The notes below the pieces were generated by a model, which was not told the DNA's origin, did not search any database, and saw only the letters and a program-made list of their open reading frames with translations. A DNA stretch of 64,000 nucleotides from Bacteroidales bacterium (lineage in GTDB: Bacteria; Bacteroidota; Bacteroidia; Bacteroidales; Lentimicrobiaceae). The stretch covers positions 1 to 64,000 of the forward strand of contig JADJEQ010000040.1 of the NCBI GenBank assembly GCA_016709025.1. The letters run 5' to 3'. Positions 39,260 through 49,152 of the stretch are shown one piece after another; position 1 is the stretch's first letter, and each line of letters starts with the position of its first letter. The position numbers were made by a program, and so were the translations under genes.

Positions 39260-42151
39260 ATGTCAAAACTCTCCAATAACTTCATTAACCGTCACAATGG
39301 CCCCAGAGAAAATGAGGTCGGTGAAATGCTTAAAACAATAGGTGTATCAAGCCTCGATCAGTTGATTAACGAAACCGTTCCGGCATCCATCAAATTGCCA
39401 AAAGCACTCAATTTACCCGATGCACTGAATGAATTTGAATACCTGAACCATCTGAAGCACTTGGGTTCCAGGAATAAACTCTTTAAATCGTATATCGGGC
39501 AGGGTTATTACAATTGCATAACCCCCGGAGTTATTCAACGCAATATTCTCGAGAATCCGGGTTGGTATACATCCTACACACCATACCAGGCTGAAATTTC
39601 ACAGGGAAGGCTGGAAGCTTTGTTGATTTACCAGACCATGATTGCTGACCTGACCGGAATGCCCCTTGCCAATGCATCTCTGCTCGACGAAGGGACTTCG
39701 GCAGCAGAAGCCATGATCATGCTCTTTAACTCGCGTTCCCGTGAGGCAGTAAAGACCGGCGCCAACCGATTCTTCGTTTCTGATAAACTGTTTGCACAGA
39801 CCATTGATGTGCTGATTACCAGGGCTGAACCACTTGGAATCATTATTGAATCCGGCGACTGGAAAACCATTGAATTTGACAATTCCTGGTTTGGGGCCAT
39901 TGTTCAGTATCCCGACGAATTGGGTGAGATTCATGATTACAGTGGTTTTGTCGCAAAAGCTCACGACAAGGGAGTGATGGTGGCAGTTGCCGCCGATCTG
40001 ATGAGCCTGGCCATGCTGACTCCTCCGGGTGAATGGGGCGCCGATGTGGTTGTCGGCACCAATCAGCGGTTTGGCCTCCCGATGGGATTCGGTGGACCAC
40101 ATGCCGGTTTTTTTGCTACCCGCGAAGATTATAAACGAAATATTCCCGGCCGTATCATAGGAGTTTCGGTAGATGCTCAGGGCAACCGGGCGCTCCGAAT
40201 GGCGCTTCAGACCCGTGAACAGCATATCAAGCGTGAGCGTGCCACTTCCAATATCTGCACTGCACAGGCTTTGCTGGCCATCATGAGCGGCATGTATGGC
40301 GTTTATCATGGACCGAAAGGAATACGTCAGATTGCTGAACGGATCAATATACTGGCTGGTGTACTCGCTACAGAAGTGCTCAAATACGGATATACCCAAT
40401 TGAATGAAATCTATTTCGACACGGTTCGCATTGAAGTTCCTGAAACTGTCCGGATGGTTGAGCTGAGGAAACTGGCACTGGAGAATGAAGTGAATTTCCG
40501 CTACATCAGTGAGCGGGTAATCGGCATCAGTGTTGATGAAACCACAAATCTTGAGGATGTCAATACCCTGGTAAACATCTTTGCTTCCGCGGCGAAAAAA
40601 CAATTCACCGATTATGTGTGTATTCCGGAAGAATGTTGCAGAATTCAGACGATTCCTGAAGGATTTCTCCGCAAATCGGATTATTTGATGGATAAAGTTT
40701 TCAACAGCTACCACTCCGAGACCGGGATGATGCGTTTTCTGAAGAAACTTGAAGGAAAAGATCTTTCGCTGAACCGCTCGATGATTCCCCTGGGCTCTTG
40801 CACCATGAAACTCAATGCTGCTGCGGAATTGTTTGCCTTGAGCTGGCCCGAGTTTAACAGCCTGCACCCGTTTGTTCCTGAAGAGCAGGCCGAAGGTTAC
40901 ATGATAATGATCCGTGAACTTGAGAAGGCCCTGTGTGAAATTACAGGCTTTTCAGCCATGTCGTTTCAACCCAATTCGGGTGCGGCAGGCGAATACACTG
41001 GTTTGCTGGTGATCAGGGCTTACCATCTCAGCCGGGGCGATTCGCACCGCAATGTTTGCCTGATTCCTGCTTCAGCCCACGGAACCAATCCGGCAAGCGC
41101 CGCCATGGCCGGTATGGGTGTGGTCGTGGTGAAAACCGACCCGAATGGTAACATTGACCTCATTGATCTGAAAGAAAAAGCAGAAAAATATAAAGACACC
41201 CTGTCTGCCTGTATGGTAACTTATCCTTCCACCCATGGAGTGTTTGAGGAAGGTATCCGTGATCTGATTCAGATAATCCATGAAAACGGCGGACAGGTAT
41301 ATATGGACGGCGCCAATATGAATGCCCAGGTTGGCCTTACCAGCCCCGGATTCATCGGTGCTGATGTCTGCCATTTAAACCTTCACAAAACATTCGCAAT
41401 CCCTCACGGAGGTGGTGGCCCCGGTGTAGGTCCTATTGGTGTTGCCAGTCATCTGAAACCATTTCTACCGGGGCATAAGGTGGTAGCAACCGGTGGCGAT
41501 TCAGCCATCAATGCGGTAGCAGCAGCCCCATTCGGCAGTGCCTCCATTCTTACCATTTCTTATGGTTATATCAAACTGCTGGGTGGTTCCGGACTTACCG
41601 AAGCGACAAAAATTGCCATTCTGAATGCCAATTATTTGAAAACCAAGCTCGAAGGATATTACAAGATCCTTTATACCGGTAAAAACGGCAGGGTAGCCCA
41701 TGAGATGATCCTCGATTGCAATGAATTCAGCAAAACCGCTGATTTACAGGTGATTGATCTGGCCAAACGACTGATGGATTACGGGTTTCATGCACCAACC
41801 GTGGCATTCCCGGTACATGGCACCCTGATGGTAGAGCCCACGGAGAGCGAGCCACTCGAAGAGCTCGACCGCTTTGTTGATGCGATGATAGCCATCCGCA
41901 AAGAGGTTGATGAAATAGTAGAAGGTAAAGCCGACAAATCAGTGAATGTCATTAAGAAGGCACCTCATACCCTGTGTATGGTTACAACAGACAACTGGGA
42001 CCTCCCCTACTCACGTGAGAAAGCTGCTTTCCCGGTTGAATGCGACAAGACAGACAAATACTGGCCATCGGTAACCCGCATCGACGATGCCTTCGGCGAC
42101 CGCAACCTGGTTTGCACCTGCGCCCCGGTTTCGGATTATGAAGAAAAATAA
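39260..42151 (+). CDS. gcvP: Glycine dehydrogenase (decarboxylating), P-protein, single-chain form
   Basis: It decarboxylates glycine and passes the aminomethyl group to the lipoyl H-protein in the glycine cleavage system. It is the fused form (963 residues) with an inactive N-terminal PLP-fold half and a catalytic C-terminal half. N-terminal motifs: FINRHNGPRENEVGEML, GQGYYNCITPGVIQRNILEN, GWYTSYTPYQAEISQGRLEA. C-terminal motifs: PLGSCTMKLNAAAEL, HGTNPASAAMAGM, YMDGANMNAQVGLT, and the PLP lysine Lys710 in HLNLHKTFAIPHGGGGPG. The H- and T-protein genes are not in this window. It is followed by a bidirectional terminator shared with the convergent PBP gene, so it is a single-gene unit. Confidence 0.96.
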   Translation: MSKLSNNFINRHNGPRENEVGEMLKTIGVSSLDQLINETVPASIKLPKALNLPDALNEFEYLNHLKHLGSRNKLFKSYIGQGYYNCITPGVIQRNILENPGWYTSYTPYQAEISQGRLEALLIYQTMIADLTGMPLANASLLDEGTSAAEAMIMLFNSRSREAVKTGANRFFVSDKLFAQTIDVLITRAEPLGIIIESGDWKTIEFDNSWFGAIVQYPDELGEIHDYSGFVAKAHDKGVMVAVAADLMSLAMLTPPGEWGADVVVGTNQRFGLPMGFGGPHAGFFATREDYKRNIPGRIIGVSVDAQGNRALRMALQTREQHIKRERATSNICTAQALLAIMSGMYGVYHGPKGIRQIAERINILAGVLATEVLKYGYTQLNEIYFDTVRIEVPETVRMVELRKLALENEVNFRYISERVIGISVDETTNLEDVNTLVNIFASAAKKQFTDYVCIPEECCRIQTIPEGFLRKSDYLMDKVFNSYHSETGMMRFLKKLEGKDLSLNRSMIPLGSCTMKLNAAAELFALSWPEFNSLHPFVPEEQAEGYMIMIRELEKALCEITGFSAMSFQPNSGAAGEYTGLLVIRAYHLSRGDSHRNVCLIPASAHGTNPASAAMAGMGVVVVKTDPNGNIDLIDLKEKAEKYKDTLSACMVTYPSTHGVFEEGIRDLIQIIHENGGQVYMDGANMNAQVGLTSPGFIGADVCHLNLHKTFAIPHGGGGPGVGPIGVASHLKPFLPGHKVVATGGDSAINAVAAAPFGSASILTISYGYIKLLGGSGLTEATKIAILNANYLKTKLEGYYKILYTGKNGRVAHEMILDCNEFSKTADLQVIDLAKRLMDYGFHAPTVAFPVHGTLMVEPTESEPLEELDRFVDAMIAIRKEVDEIVEGKADKSVNVIKKAPHTLCMVTTDNWDLPYSREKAAFPVECDKTDKYWPSVTRIDDAFGDRNLVCTCAPVSDYEEK

Positions 42152-42178
42152 TCCTTCGTAAATTTCTTCTTTTACAAT

Positions 42179-42207
42179 GAAAACGCCCGCAAAAGCGGGC
42201 GTTTTCA
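42179..42207. terminator. Bidirectional terminator between gcvP and the PBP gene
   Basis: GAAAACGCCCGC and GCGGGCGTTTTC form a perfect 12-bp stem with a 4-base loop; the flanking A and T runs let it work in both directions between convergent genes. Confidence 0.85.
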
Positions 42208-42277
42208 TGAAGCAGAATTCCTAAAGGTGATTTCTTATACACGTATTGATAGCTGAAATCAATTCCCTGAGGCTGAA

Positions 42278-44509
42278 TTATTTCTTCCCCGGAAACAATC
42301 TTTTAAAAAACCCATCCTTGTTTTTCTTTTTATTATCCTGTTTCGCTTTTGGCTTAAACAACCGGTCAAAAAAGCCCTTTACCCCTTTTTCATGATAGGG
42401 TTCACACTGCATTGCAGTATAAACTTCTTCGGGAATACCGAAACGGGTAAGGTATCGTTTTCTTAGTCCTGCATCTTTTTCAATTTCCTTCAGGGTCAAT
42501 GCCACAATGGGCAGAGCCAGCGCAGAACCTGTACCGTATTTACTGTAAAAGTGTACATCCGGAGTACGGGCGCCAACCCAGGTTCCCACAACCAGGTCTG
42601 GCGTATAAGCTATAAACCAGGCATCAGAATTGTTTTGGGCAGTACCGGTTTTACCAGCCAGATCTGAATGAATGCCGTATTGGCTTCGGATTTTGGCACC
42701 AGTTCCCTCGTTAATCGCGCTTTGCAGGATGGCTGTAATCACCTGGCTGGTTTCTGTGCTGAACACTTTTAAAGGATCAGCAGCCCTACGCTGATAAAGG
42801 ATATTTCCTCCTGCATCGGTAATTTTATCAATCATCACCAGTTCGTTAAGCTTTCCACCATTGGCGAAAGATGCATAGGCTTTCACAATTTCGGCCAATG
42901 ACAAATCGAGCGTACCAAGCGCAACTGAAGGCGCATCATCCGTGATTGACGGGAAACCCAGTCTCCTGCAGGTATTCAGTAGTTTTTCCCTTCCAACCCT
43001 GAAATATAAATCAACCGTCGGAAGGTTCATGGAGTGGGCAAGCGCAAACCAAAAGGCAACCGTGCTATCCGGACTTGCAGTATGATCAAAGTTCTGAGGC
43101 TCCCATTCTTCGTATTCCGGATATTTTTTCCCTATATTTTCGAGATAAGTGCAGGGCGAAAAACCATTTTCAAGCGCAGTTGCATATAAAACCGGTTTGA
43201 AGGCTGAAGCAATCTGCCGGTGCGAAAGAACCAAATCAAAAGGAAGCATTTTGAAATGATTGCCTCCTATCCAGGAAATTACAGCTCCGTCCGCAGGATT
43301 GGTAATCAGCACAGCGGCGTTCAGCATGCTGTAATAATGCCATATACTATCAGGTTTACTAATGTTTTTTACCTGGATACCATCCCAGTCAAATACTTCT
43401 ACTGCCTTTGGATGCTGATCCTTAATGGCCTCAGGAGAATTTAGCTTTTGCTGAGAGTACCATTTCTTTTTTGTCCCTCTCCTTACAAGTTCTTTATCCA
43501 ATAGCCCCTGCATAACCGCGAGGTGGCGCTTAATTGCTTCTTCAGCCATTCCCTGGATTTGCATATTCAGGGTGGTATAAATTTTCAGCCCGTCTTTTTC
43601 GAGGTCATATTCTTTACCGCTTTCGATTCGGGCCGTATCTATAAGTTCCAGCACTTTTTTCCTGACCTGGTAAACAAAATAGCCTGCCGGCTGATTTATA
43701 CCCAAGTTTTCGTAATCGAGGATAAGGGGTAACTTTTTGAGGCTATCCGTTTCATCAGGCTGAAGAAAATGCTGCTTTTCCATCAGACTGAGAATAAGGT
43801 TCCTGCGATGCAATGAATTTACAGGGTTCAGCCGGGGATTGAAATAGGTATTGGCTTTCAGCATCCCGATCAGGACAGCAGATTCTTCGACCTTTAATTC
43901 ATTGGTGGATTTGTTGAAGAACCGTTGTGCTGCAGTTTCTACCCCGTAAACATCTTCACCGAAAGGTACCGAATTGAAATACAACAACAGAAGATCCTCT
44001 TTCGAATAAATCGCTTCAATACGCGAGGCAATGATGATTTCCTTTATCTTGCTGACCGGCAGGTTTAAGAACCCGGATTCCCTGCGGCCATATAGGTTTT
44101 TGATCAGCTGCTGTGTAAGGGTGCTCCCTCCTCCTCCACTCTTGTCGCCCAGCAGAATACTTTTCAGGAAAACACGCAGATAACTTTTGGCATCATAGCC
44201 TTTGTGAGAAAAATACCGCTTGTCTTCAGTTGCAATCAACGCATTTATCAGGTGCTCAGGAATGTCACTAAAGCCAATGTTGGTACGGTTCTGTGCAAAA
44301 AACTTACCGATTAAAACATTATCAGCTGAGAAAACAAGCGATGCTTCTTCGTTGCGGATGGATGATAAGGCAGCTTTATCAGGCAGTTTCCCGAAAGCCC
44401 CGGAATATACCAGCATGAAAAGTAATCCCGAAAGGAAGATTATCAGGGACAAAAGCAAACCAATATATTTCAGTATGCGCTTGAGAATCTTTCGTTGGTT
44501 CAACTTCAT
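42278..44509 (-). CDS. Class A penicillin-binding protein (PBP1A-type), bifunctional
   Basis: It polymerises and cross-links peptidoglycan. An N-terminal membrane anchor (YIGLLLSLIIFLSGLLFML) precedes the GT51 glycosyltransferase domain: ATEDKRYFSHKGYD with the catalytic Glu, then GGGGSTLTQQLIKNLYGRR and LLYFNSVPFGEDVYGVETAA. The transpeptidase domain has SxxK (IASAFKP), SxN (SMN in LAHSMNLPTV) and KTG (AGKTGTAQ). The common RQPGS before the active serine reads RQIAS here. The C-terminus is a highly basic tail with two similar FFxRLF motifs (GFFDRLFKPK and GFFKRLFPGK). At 743 residues it is normal. It is convergent with gcvP. A 460-bp gap carrying a MITE-like element separates its start from the PEP carboxylase gene. 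Confidence 0.92.
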   Translation of the reverse strand: MKLNQRKILKRILKYIGLLLSLIIFLSGLLFMLVYSGAFGKLPDKAALSSIRNEEASLVFSADNVLIGKFFAQNRTNIGFSDIPEHLINALIATEDKRYFSHKGYDAKSYLRVFLKSILLGDKSGGGGSTLTQQLIKNLYGRRESGFLNLPVSKIKEIIIASRIEAIYSKEDLLLLYFNSVPFGEDVYGVETAAQRFFNKSTNELKVEESAVLIGMLKANTYFNPRLNPVNSLHRRNLILSLMEKQHFLQPDETDSLKKLPLILDYENLGINQPAGYFVYQVRKKVLELIDTARIESGKEYDLEKDGLKIYTTLNMQIQGMAEEAIKRHLAVMQGLLDKELVRRGTKKKWYSQQKLNSPEAIKDQHPKAVEVFDWDGIQVKNISKPDSIWHYYSMLNAAVLITNPADGAVISWIGGNHFKMLPFDLVLSHRQIASAFKPVLYATALENGFSPCTYLENIGKKYPEYEEWEPQNFDHTASPDSTVAFWFALAHSMNLPTVDLYFRVGREKLLNTCRRLGFPSITDDAPSVALGTLDLSLAEIVKAYASFANGGKLNELVMIDKITDAGGNILYQRRAADPLKVFSTETSQVITAILQSAINEGTGAKIRSQYGIHSDLAGKTGTAQNNSDAWFIAYTPDLVVGTWVGARTPDVHFYSKYGTGSALALPIVALTLKEIEKDAGLRKRYLTRFGIPEEVYTAMQCEPYHEKGVKGFFDRLFKPKAKQDNKKKNKDGFFKRLFPGKK

Positions 44510-44749
44510 AATTTCATGCCCGTACTACAAATGAGTCAGGTCAAAGTTAATCTATTAATCAGAGGGATAGGGTAATATTAGTAAACGAATGTGTCAACCT
44601 GACGGGAACATTCCGAAAGCTGTATGGATAACACTTCTATTTAGTGGAGTTACAACAATTCACACATCATTTTAATGGTTTTTTGTTTATTAATTAGTCT
44701 TTCGTTTGAATGGACTTAAATACTGTTTAAAATTTTCAATTCTATTTTC

Positions 44750-44900
44750 AATAGGCCCGTCCTTTAGGGCGGGTGTAACAATAAACATGTAAACCAGGGG
44801 CAAAATCCTGAAAAATTTATTATAAAATTTACAAATTTTTCAGGATTTTGCCATTGTCTGTGATATTTTATTCGAACCCGCCCTAAAGGACGGGCCTATT
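44750..44900. mobile_element. MITE-like 151-bp palindromic element with 25-bp perfect terminal inverted repeats
   Basis: The ends 44,750-44,774 and 44,876-44,900 are exact reverse complements (25 bp, beginning AATAGGCCCGTCCTTTAGGG). Inside, 44,799-44,818 and 44,833-44,852 form a second perfect inverted repeat of 20 bp around a 14-bp AT-rich loop. The element contains no ORF. No clear target-site duplication is visible. Its size, symmetry and lack of coding capacity fit a non-autonomous element or a long RNA or DNA hairpin in the gap between the divergent PBP and PEP carboxylase genes. Confidence 0.75.
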
Positions 44901-44967
44901 CACAAGGTTTATTAAAAATTAAACAGTCTTTTAACATAAAACAATTTTCAGAAAAATCAACCCAACT

Positions 44968-47514
44968 ATGCTCCAGTCAAAAAGAGAAGCCGCTTTTGAG
45001 AAATCTGTTAAAAATAAATTCAATATTTTCAACAGTATGTTCCTGAACCTGCCTTACAGAAAGGACAATGATATTGGAATACTGATTCCCCTTCTTTACA
45101 AACAATGCAAACAGGAACTTGAATCAGGAACCCACCCTAAGGAAATACTGGATTCCTTTTTCAGCAACTACGCGGGCATTCAGCAAGAGCATGATAAAAT
45201 TGATTTTATGTTCAGGGTCATTCAATATGTAGAACGGCAGGTGGTTTTATACGACAGTATTGAAGATGCCGCTTTCCCAGAACTTAAAGAATTGGGAAAT
45301 TACCTTTCTGTCAGGGATTTTTTTCAATTGGTTGACAGCAAAAAAAACTGGGGCAGTATCTCTGAGAAACTTTCTACATTCAGCGCCCGCATTGTATTTA
45401 CAGCACACCCAACGCAGTTTTATACCCCTTCGGTACTAGATATCATCAACAATCTGAGAAAGTTGATCGAAAAAAATGAGATTAACGAGATTGACATGAC
45501 CCTGCAACAACTTGGACTGACTTCGCTGATCAATTCCAAAAAACCGACTCCTCTTGAAGAGGCCGGTAACATCATTTACTTCCTTCGCAATGTTTATTAT
45601 CATGCTGTTGGCGATTTGTATGGGTACATTAAAGAGAGTACCGGCAACAAAAATTTTCACAATCCTGACATCATAAAACTCGGATTCTGGCCAGGTGGCG
45701 ACAGGGATGGAAATCCTTTTGTAACTGCCGCTATTACTATGAATGTTGCCCATGAACTAAGAATGACTTTAATGAAGTGTTATTACCAGGATGTGAAAGA
45801 CCTGCAGTTAAAACTCACATTCAGGGCAGTGGAAGAGCCGCTCGATTTCTTAAGAGAGAAACTTTACCGTTCCATGTTTAACCCCAATGCAGCGATTGCC
45901 TGGGAAGACATCATCCAACCACTCATAGAAATAAGGGGCATGCTGGAAACCAAATACCACGGTCTCTATCTTAAGGACCTGAATAAACTGATTGATAAAG
46001 TCAATATTTTCAGAATCCATTTTGCCACGCTCGATATCCGCCAGGACAACAGCATACACAGAAATACGGTTGAGGCGATTCTAAAGCATGAAGGCGTTAT
46101 TTTATCAACACTTGATGAAATAGGGCATGACAAGTTAACCAACCTTCTGTTGCATGGAAATATAACCGCAGAACCAGATCACTATGAAGATGAACTTGTG
46201 AAGGACACCATTCTGAACATAGCACAACTAAAAACCATACAGGCTATCAACGGTGAGGAGGGCTGCAACCGATACATCATCAGCAATTCAGTGGATATAT
46301 TCTCGGTATTGTTTGTTTATGGCTTATTCAGGTGGTGTGGGTGGAATGACCTGAAGATCAGCTTTGACATTGTGCCACTTTTCGAAACCATGGAAGGCAT
46401 GCAGAGTTCGGAGGCTACCATGAAAATGCTGTTTAGCCTTCCCGAATATCTGGAGCATCTTACACAAAGAGATAAAAAACAGACGATTATGCTCGGTTTT
46501 TCCGATGGCACCAAAGATGGCGGATACCTGAAAGCCAATTGGTCGATTTTCAAAACAAAAGAAGTTCTGTCGGGCGTTTGCGAAGAGCAAGCCATTAAAG
46601 CTATTTTCTTCGACGGACGGGGTGGGCCGCCTGCCCGCGGAGGTGGCAAAACACACCGGTTTTATGCAGCCCAAAGCCAAAAGATTGCGAACCATGAAAT
46701 ACAGCTTACCATTCAGGGACAGACCATTACAAGCACTTATGCCACCAAAGAGAAGTTCATGCACAATTGTGAACAACTGCTTGCAGCCGGGTTATCCAAT
46801 AGCTTTTCGAATGGTATGCATGACATTTCTGATGAATCGAGGCAACTGCTTGAAGAAATGGCTGACCTGAGCTTTCAAAAATACAACGATCTGAAAATGC
46901 ATGAGAAATTTATCCCTTATCTGGAGAACAAAAGTACGTTAAGATATTACGACAAAGCCAATATAGGCAGCAGACCCGCCAGAAGAGGCAACAAGGCAAA
47001 ACTTGAACTCACCGACCTCAGGGCAATTTCATTTGTTGGTTCATGGAGCCAGTTGAAGCAAAATGTTCCGGGGTATTTCGGAACCGGAACAGCCATCAGA
47101 TTCCTGGTTGATAATGGCAAACTAGAGGATCTGAAAAAGCTGTTCAGTGAAGTAGCCTTTTTCAAGGCTTTGATACTTAACAGCATGATGTCTCTTTCAA
47201 AATGTAATTTTGATCTTACCTCCTATATTCAAAAAGATCCCGAATACAGCGATTTCTGGAAGATTTTGTACGATGAATACAAATTGTCTGTGGAAATGCT
47301 TCTCTTGATTTCAGGTTACAGTGAGTTGATGGAGGAAGAACCGATATCGAAGGAATCCATCAGGATCAGGGAGAAGATTGCATTGCCATTGCTGGTTATT
47401 CAGCAGTATGCACTACAGACTATAAGTGAAGGCTCCGAAAACAAAGAAGCTTATGAAAAACTTGTTACCCGTTCATTGTACGGCAATATCAATGCCAGCA
47501 GGAATTCGGCATGA
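44968..47514 (+). CDS. ppc: Phosphoenolpyruvate carboxylase
   Basis: It carboxylates PEP to oxaloacetate, replenishing the TCA cycle. It has 848 residues. The catalytic His147 lies in FTAHPTQFYTP, where the usual TAHPTE reads TAHPTQ. Other family motifs are GFWPGGDRDGNPFVT, MLGFSDGTKDGGYLKANW, FFDGRGGPPARGGGKTHRFY (the usual FHGRGG reads FDGRGG) and GSRPARRG. The C-terminal NTG seen in most enzymes is replaced by ASRNSA. These departures look like features of a Bacteroidota branch rather than damage, since the frame is fully open. The ATG at 44,968 lies 67 bp after the MITE-like element. No partner gene is linked. Confidence 0.93.
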   Translation: MLQSKREAAFEKSVKNKFNIFNSMFLNLPYRKDNDIGILIPLLYKQCKQELESGTHPKEILDSFFSNYAGIQQEHDKIDFMFRVIQYVERQVVLYDSIEDAAFPELKELGNYLSVRDFFQLVDSKKNWGSISEKLSTFSARIVFTAHPTQFYTPSVLDIINNLRKLIEKNEINEIDMTLQQLGLTSLINSKKPTPLEEAGNIIYFLRNVYYHAVGDLYGYIKESTGNKNFHNPDIIKLGFWPGGDRDGNPFVTAAITMNVAHELRMTLMKCYYQDVKDLQLKLTFRAVEEPLDFLREKLYRSMFNPNAAIAWEDIIQPLIEIRGMLETKYHGLYLKDLNKLIDKVNIFRIHFATLDIRQDNSIHRNTVEAILKHEGVILSTLDEIGHDKLTNLLLHGNITAEPDHYEDELVKDTILNIAQLKTIQAINGEEGCNRYIISNSVDIFSVLFVYGLFRWCGWNDLKISFDIVPLFETMEGMQSSEATMKMLFSLPEYLEHLTQRDKKQTIMLGFSDGTKDGGYLKANWSIFKTKEVLSGVCEEQAIKAIFFDGRGGPPARGGGKTHRFYAAQSQKIANHEIQLTIQGQTITSTYATKEKFMHNCEQLLAAGLSNSFSNGMHDISDESRQLLEEMADLSFQKYNDLKMHEKFIPYLENKSTLRYYDKANIGSRPARRGNKAKLELTDLRAISFVGSWSQLKQNVPGYFGTGTAIRFLVDNGKLEDLKKLFSEVAFFKALILNSMMSLSKCNFDLTSYIQKDPEYSDFWKILYDEYKLSVEMLLLISGYSELMEEEPISKESIRIREKIALPLLVIQQYALQTISEGSENKEAYEKLVTRSLYGNINASRNSA

Positions 47515-47778
47515 GATGGTTACTCCTTAGAATGTTTAGTTGAGGAAAGAGTCTTCGAATTAACTCAGGATGATAATTGTAAAATTTACTTTGCTATTGA
47601 AAGAACATCAGGAAAAAATAATAATAGTGAGTATAGAATTGATTATTAAGTGTCTATCCTTCGACTCCGCTCAGGATGACAGTTTGAAAGTTGAAATATG
47701 AAATTCCGGAAAATGACCTGTTAATACAAACCCTGTCACGCTGAGCGAAGTCGAAGCGCAAACAACCTGCCATAACGC
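47515..47778. repeat. Intergenic with REP-like inverted repeat
   Basis: Segment 47,659-47,682 (CTTCGACTCCGCTCAGGATG, then ACAG) recurs inverted at 47,733-47,756 with a few mismatches, about 50 bp apart. The same sequence appears again at 54,944-54,988 as a near-perfect hairpin. It is a dispersed intergenic repeat family. No gene is present. Confidence 0.7.
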
Positions 47779-48327
47779 CTACTGATATTTATTCCATACA
47801 GCCATCTCTCCCAAACCCTTCCGTACCTTGGTCCTGAGCTTATACCCATCTTCTGCATAACCCAGAGAAATGACCAGTCCTATCGATTTCCCGGAAGGGA
47901 TATTTAACAACTTCTGCAGTTTTTTTTCATCGAACCATCCGATCATGCATGAGCCAAGGCCAAGTTCGGTTGCCTGAAGGCAGAAATGTTCTGCTGCAAT
48001 TCCAATGTCGATTAGTGGCCATTCCTTCTTCTTTACCAACATCGCCAGGCGGGTAACCAGTTTTGCCTTTTCGATGACAATGACCACCATAACCGGGGCT
48101 TGCAGGGTGAATTTGTTGATGAGTTGGATGTCGGTAAAAGTTGCTTTGGCAACCTCTGATCTTAAGGGCTCTTCATTTACCACAATAAATTTCCAGGGCT
48201 GAGAGTTACTTGCAGAAGGTGCCAGCCTTGCCGCTTCAAGACACTGGTTAATTTTTTCTGATTCTACCGGAGTTGCAGCATAACGGCGTACACTCTGGCG
48301 TGTATTGATTAATTCTGAAAAATTCAT
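47779..48327 (-). CDS. Nitroreductase-family FMN oxidoreductase
   Basis: A roughly 182-residue single-domain flavoprotein. Signatures include INTRQSVRRYAATPVESEKI at the N-terminus (phosphate-binding Arg residues of the SRRS type), LAPSASNSQPWKFIVV, and an FMN-contacting C-terminal half (AAEHFCLQATELGLGSCMIG, ISLGYAEDGYKLRTKVRKGL). The start is taken as ATG at 48,327 (MNFSELIN), since the longer reading uses a TTG. Natural substrates of this branch are generally unknown; NAD(P)H-dependent reduction of quinones or nitro compounds is the usual in-vitro activity. It diverges from the ECF sigma gene with about 195 bp between them. Confidence 0.88.
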   Translation of the reverse strand: MNFSELINTRQSVRRYAATPVESEKINQCLEAARLAPSASNSQPWKFIVVNEEPLRSEVAKATFTDIQLINKFTLQAPVMVVIVIEKAKLVTRLAMLVKKKEWPLIDIGIAAEHFCLQATELGLGSCMIGWFDEKKLQKLLNIPSGKSIGLVISLGYAEDGYKLRTKVRKGLGEMAVWNKYQ

Positions 48328-48481
48328 ATCAGGCAATGATTTTTAGATTGTATTGGTTCGCAAAGATAACCGGTTCTTCTGGTTTAATAATGTGAATATG
48401 CCGGTTACAAAATGCGTTTTCAACAATTATAAACAAAGGGCGTTTAGCATTTCCGTCCGGCTCAGTGAACACAAAATGCAT

Positions 48482-48489
48482 TAGTTTTG
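48482..48489 (+). promoter_or_regulatory. Possible -7 element for the ECF sigma gene
   Basis: TAGTTTTG fits TAnnTTTG and lies 32 bp before the ATG at 48,522. Confidence 0.4.
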
Positions 48490-48521
48490 CCGTATAATGC
48501 GGAAACCGGAGATCACCAGGT

Positions 48522-49085
48522 ATGCAGCAATTTGACAAAGAGAGTTTTGAGAAGCTTTTCCGTTCCGAATTCAAGGGGCTTTGCTACCTCGCGCAGAAGT
48601 ATGTCAAGGATTTTGATACAGCACGTGAAATTGTCCAGGATTCCTTTATCAGCCTTTGGGAGAAAAGAACAACCATCGACACCAGCCGTCCGGTGAAATC
48701 GTACCTGACCACGGTTATTCATCACAAGTGCCACAATTACCTGCGCGATCACCGGAAGTTTGACACCAACCTGCTGCAGATCGAAAATCTCCTGGAGTTA
48801 AGCGATGATTCCGGAACTGACGTTTTGGTTGAACAGGAACTTCATAAAACCATACAGTCGGCCATTGATGAACTTCCTGAAAAATGCAGGGAAGTATTTT
48901 TGCTGAATCGCTATGATAATCTGAAATATCAGCAAATCGCCGACAAACTCAGCATTTCTGTAAAAACCGTGGAAGCACAGATGTCGAAAGCATTGCAGCA
49001 CATGAGGATAAAACTTGCCGGATACCTGACGCTGGTCATCGCGCTGATTTCACTGGCTCAGATATTTATCAAGAGAATGCTGTGA
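48522..49085 (+). CDS. ECF RNA polymerase sigma factor (Bacteroidota FecI-like family)
   Basis: A 187-residue sigma-70 of the extracytoplasmic-function type. Region 2 reads YLAQKYVKDFDTAREIVQDS followed by FISLWEKR. Region 4 reads AIDELPEKCREVFLLNRYDN and QQIADKLSISVKTVEAQMSK. A hydrophobic segment at the C-terminus (LAGYLTLVIALISLAQIF) is common in this Bacteroidota group. It heads a run with a FecR anti-sigma, a TonB receptor carrying an STN signalling domain and a DUF4249 lipoprotein. This is the standard trans-envelope signalling layout, in which substrate binding at the receptor releases the sigma factor. The target is likely this operon itself. Confidence 0.93.
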   Translation: MQQFDKESFEKLFRSEFKGLCYLAQKYVKDFDTAREIVQDSFISLWEKRTTIDTSRPVKSYLTTVIHHKCHNYLRDHRKFDTNLLQIENLLELSDDSGTDVLVEQELHKTIQSAIDELPEKCREVFLLNRYDNLKYQQIADKLSISVKTVEAQMSKALQHMRIKLAGYLTLVIALISLAQIFIKRML

Positions 49086-49152
49086 ACAGGAAAATTATTA
49101 AATTGCATAGGGGTAAAACGATGATCGTGTGTATTATTGACAGGAAAATATC

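Noticed and set aside
39599..40867. Long minus-strand ORF (422 residues) inside gcvP
   Set aside because: It is an antisense shadow of a strongly conserved gene; composition is rich in His, Gln and Ser and no motif is visible.
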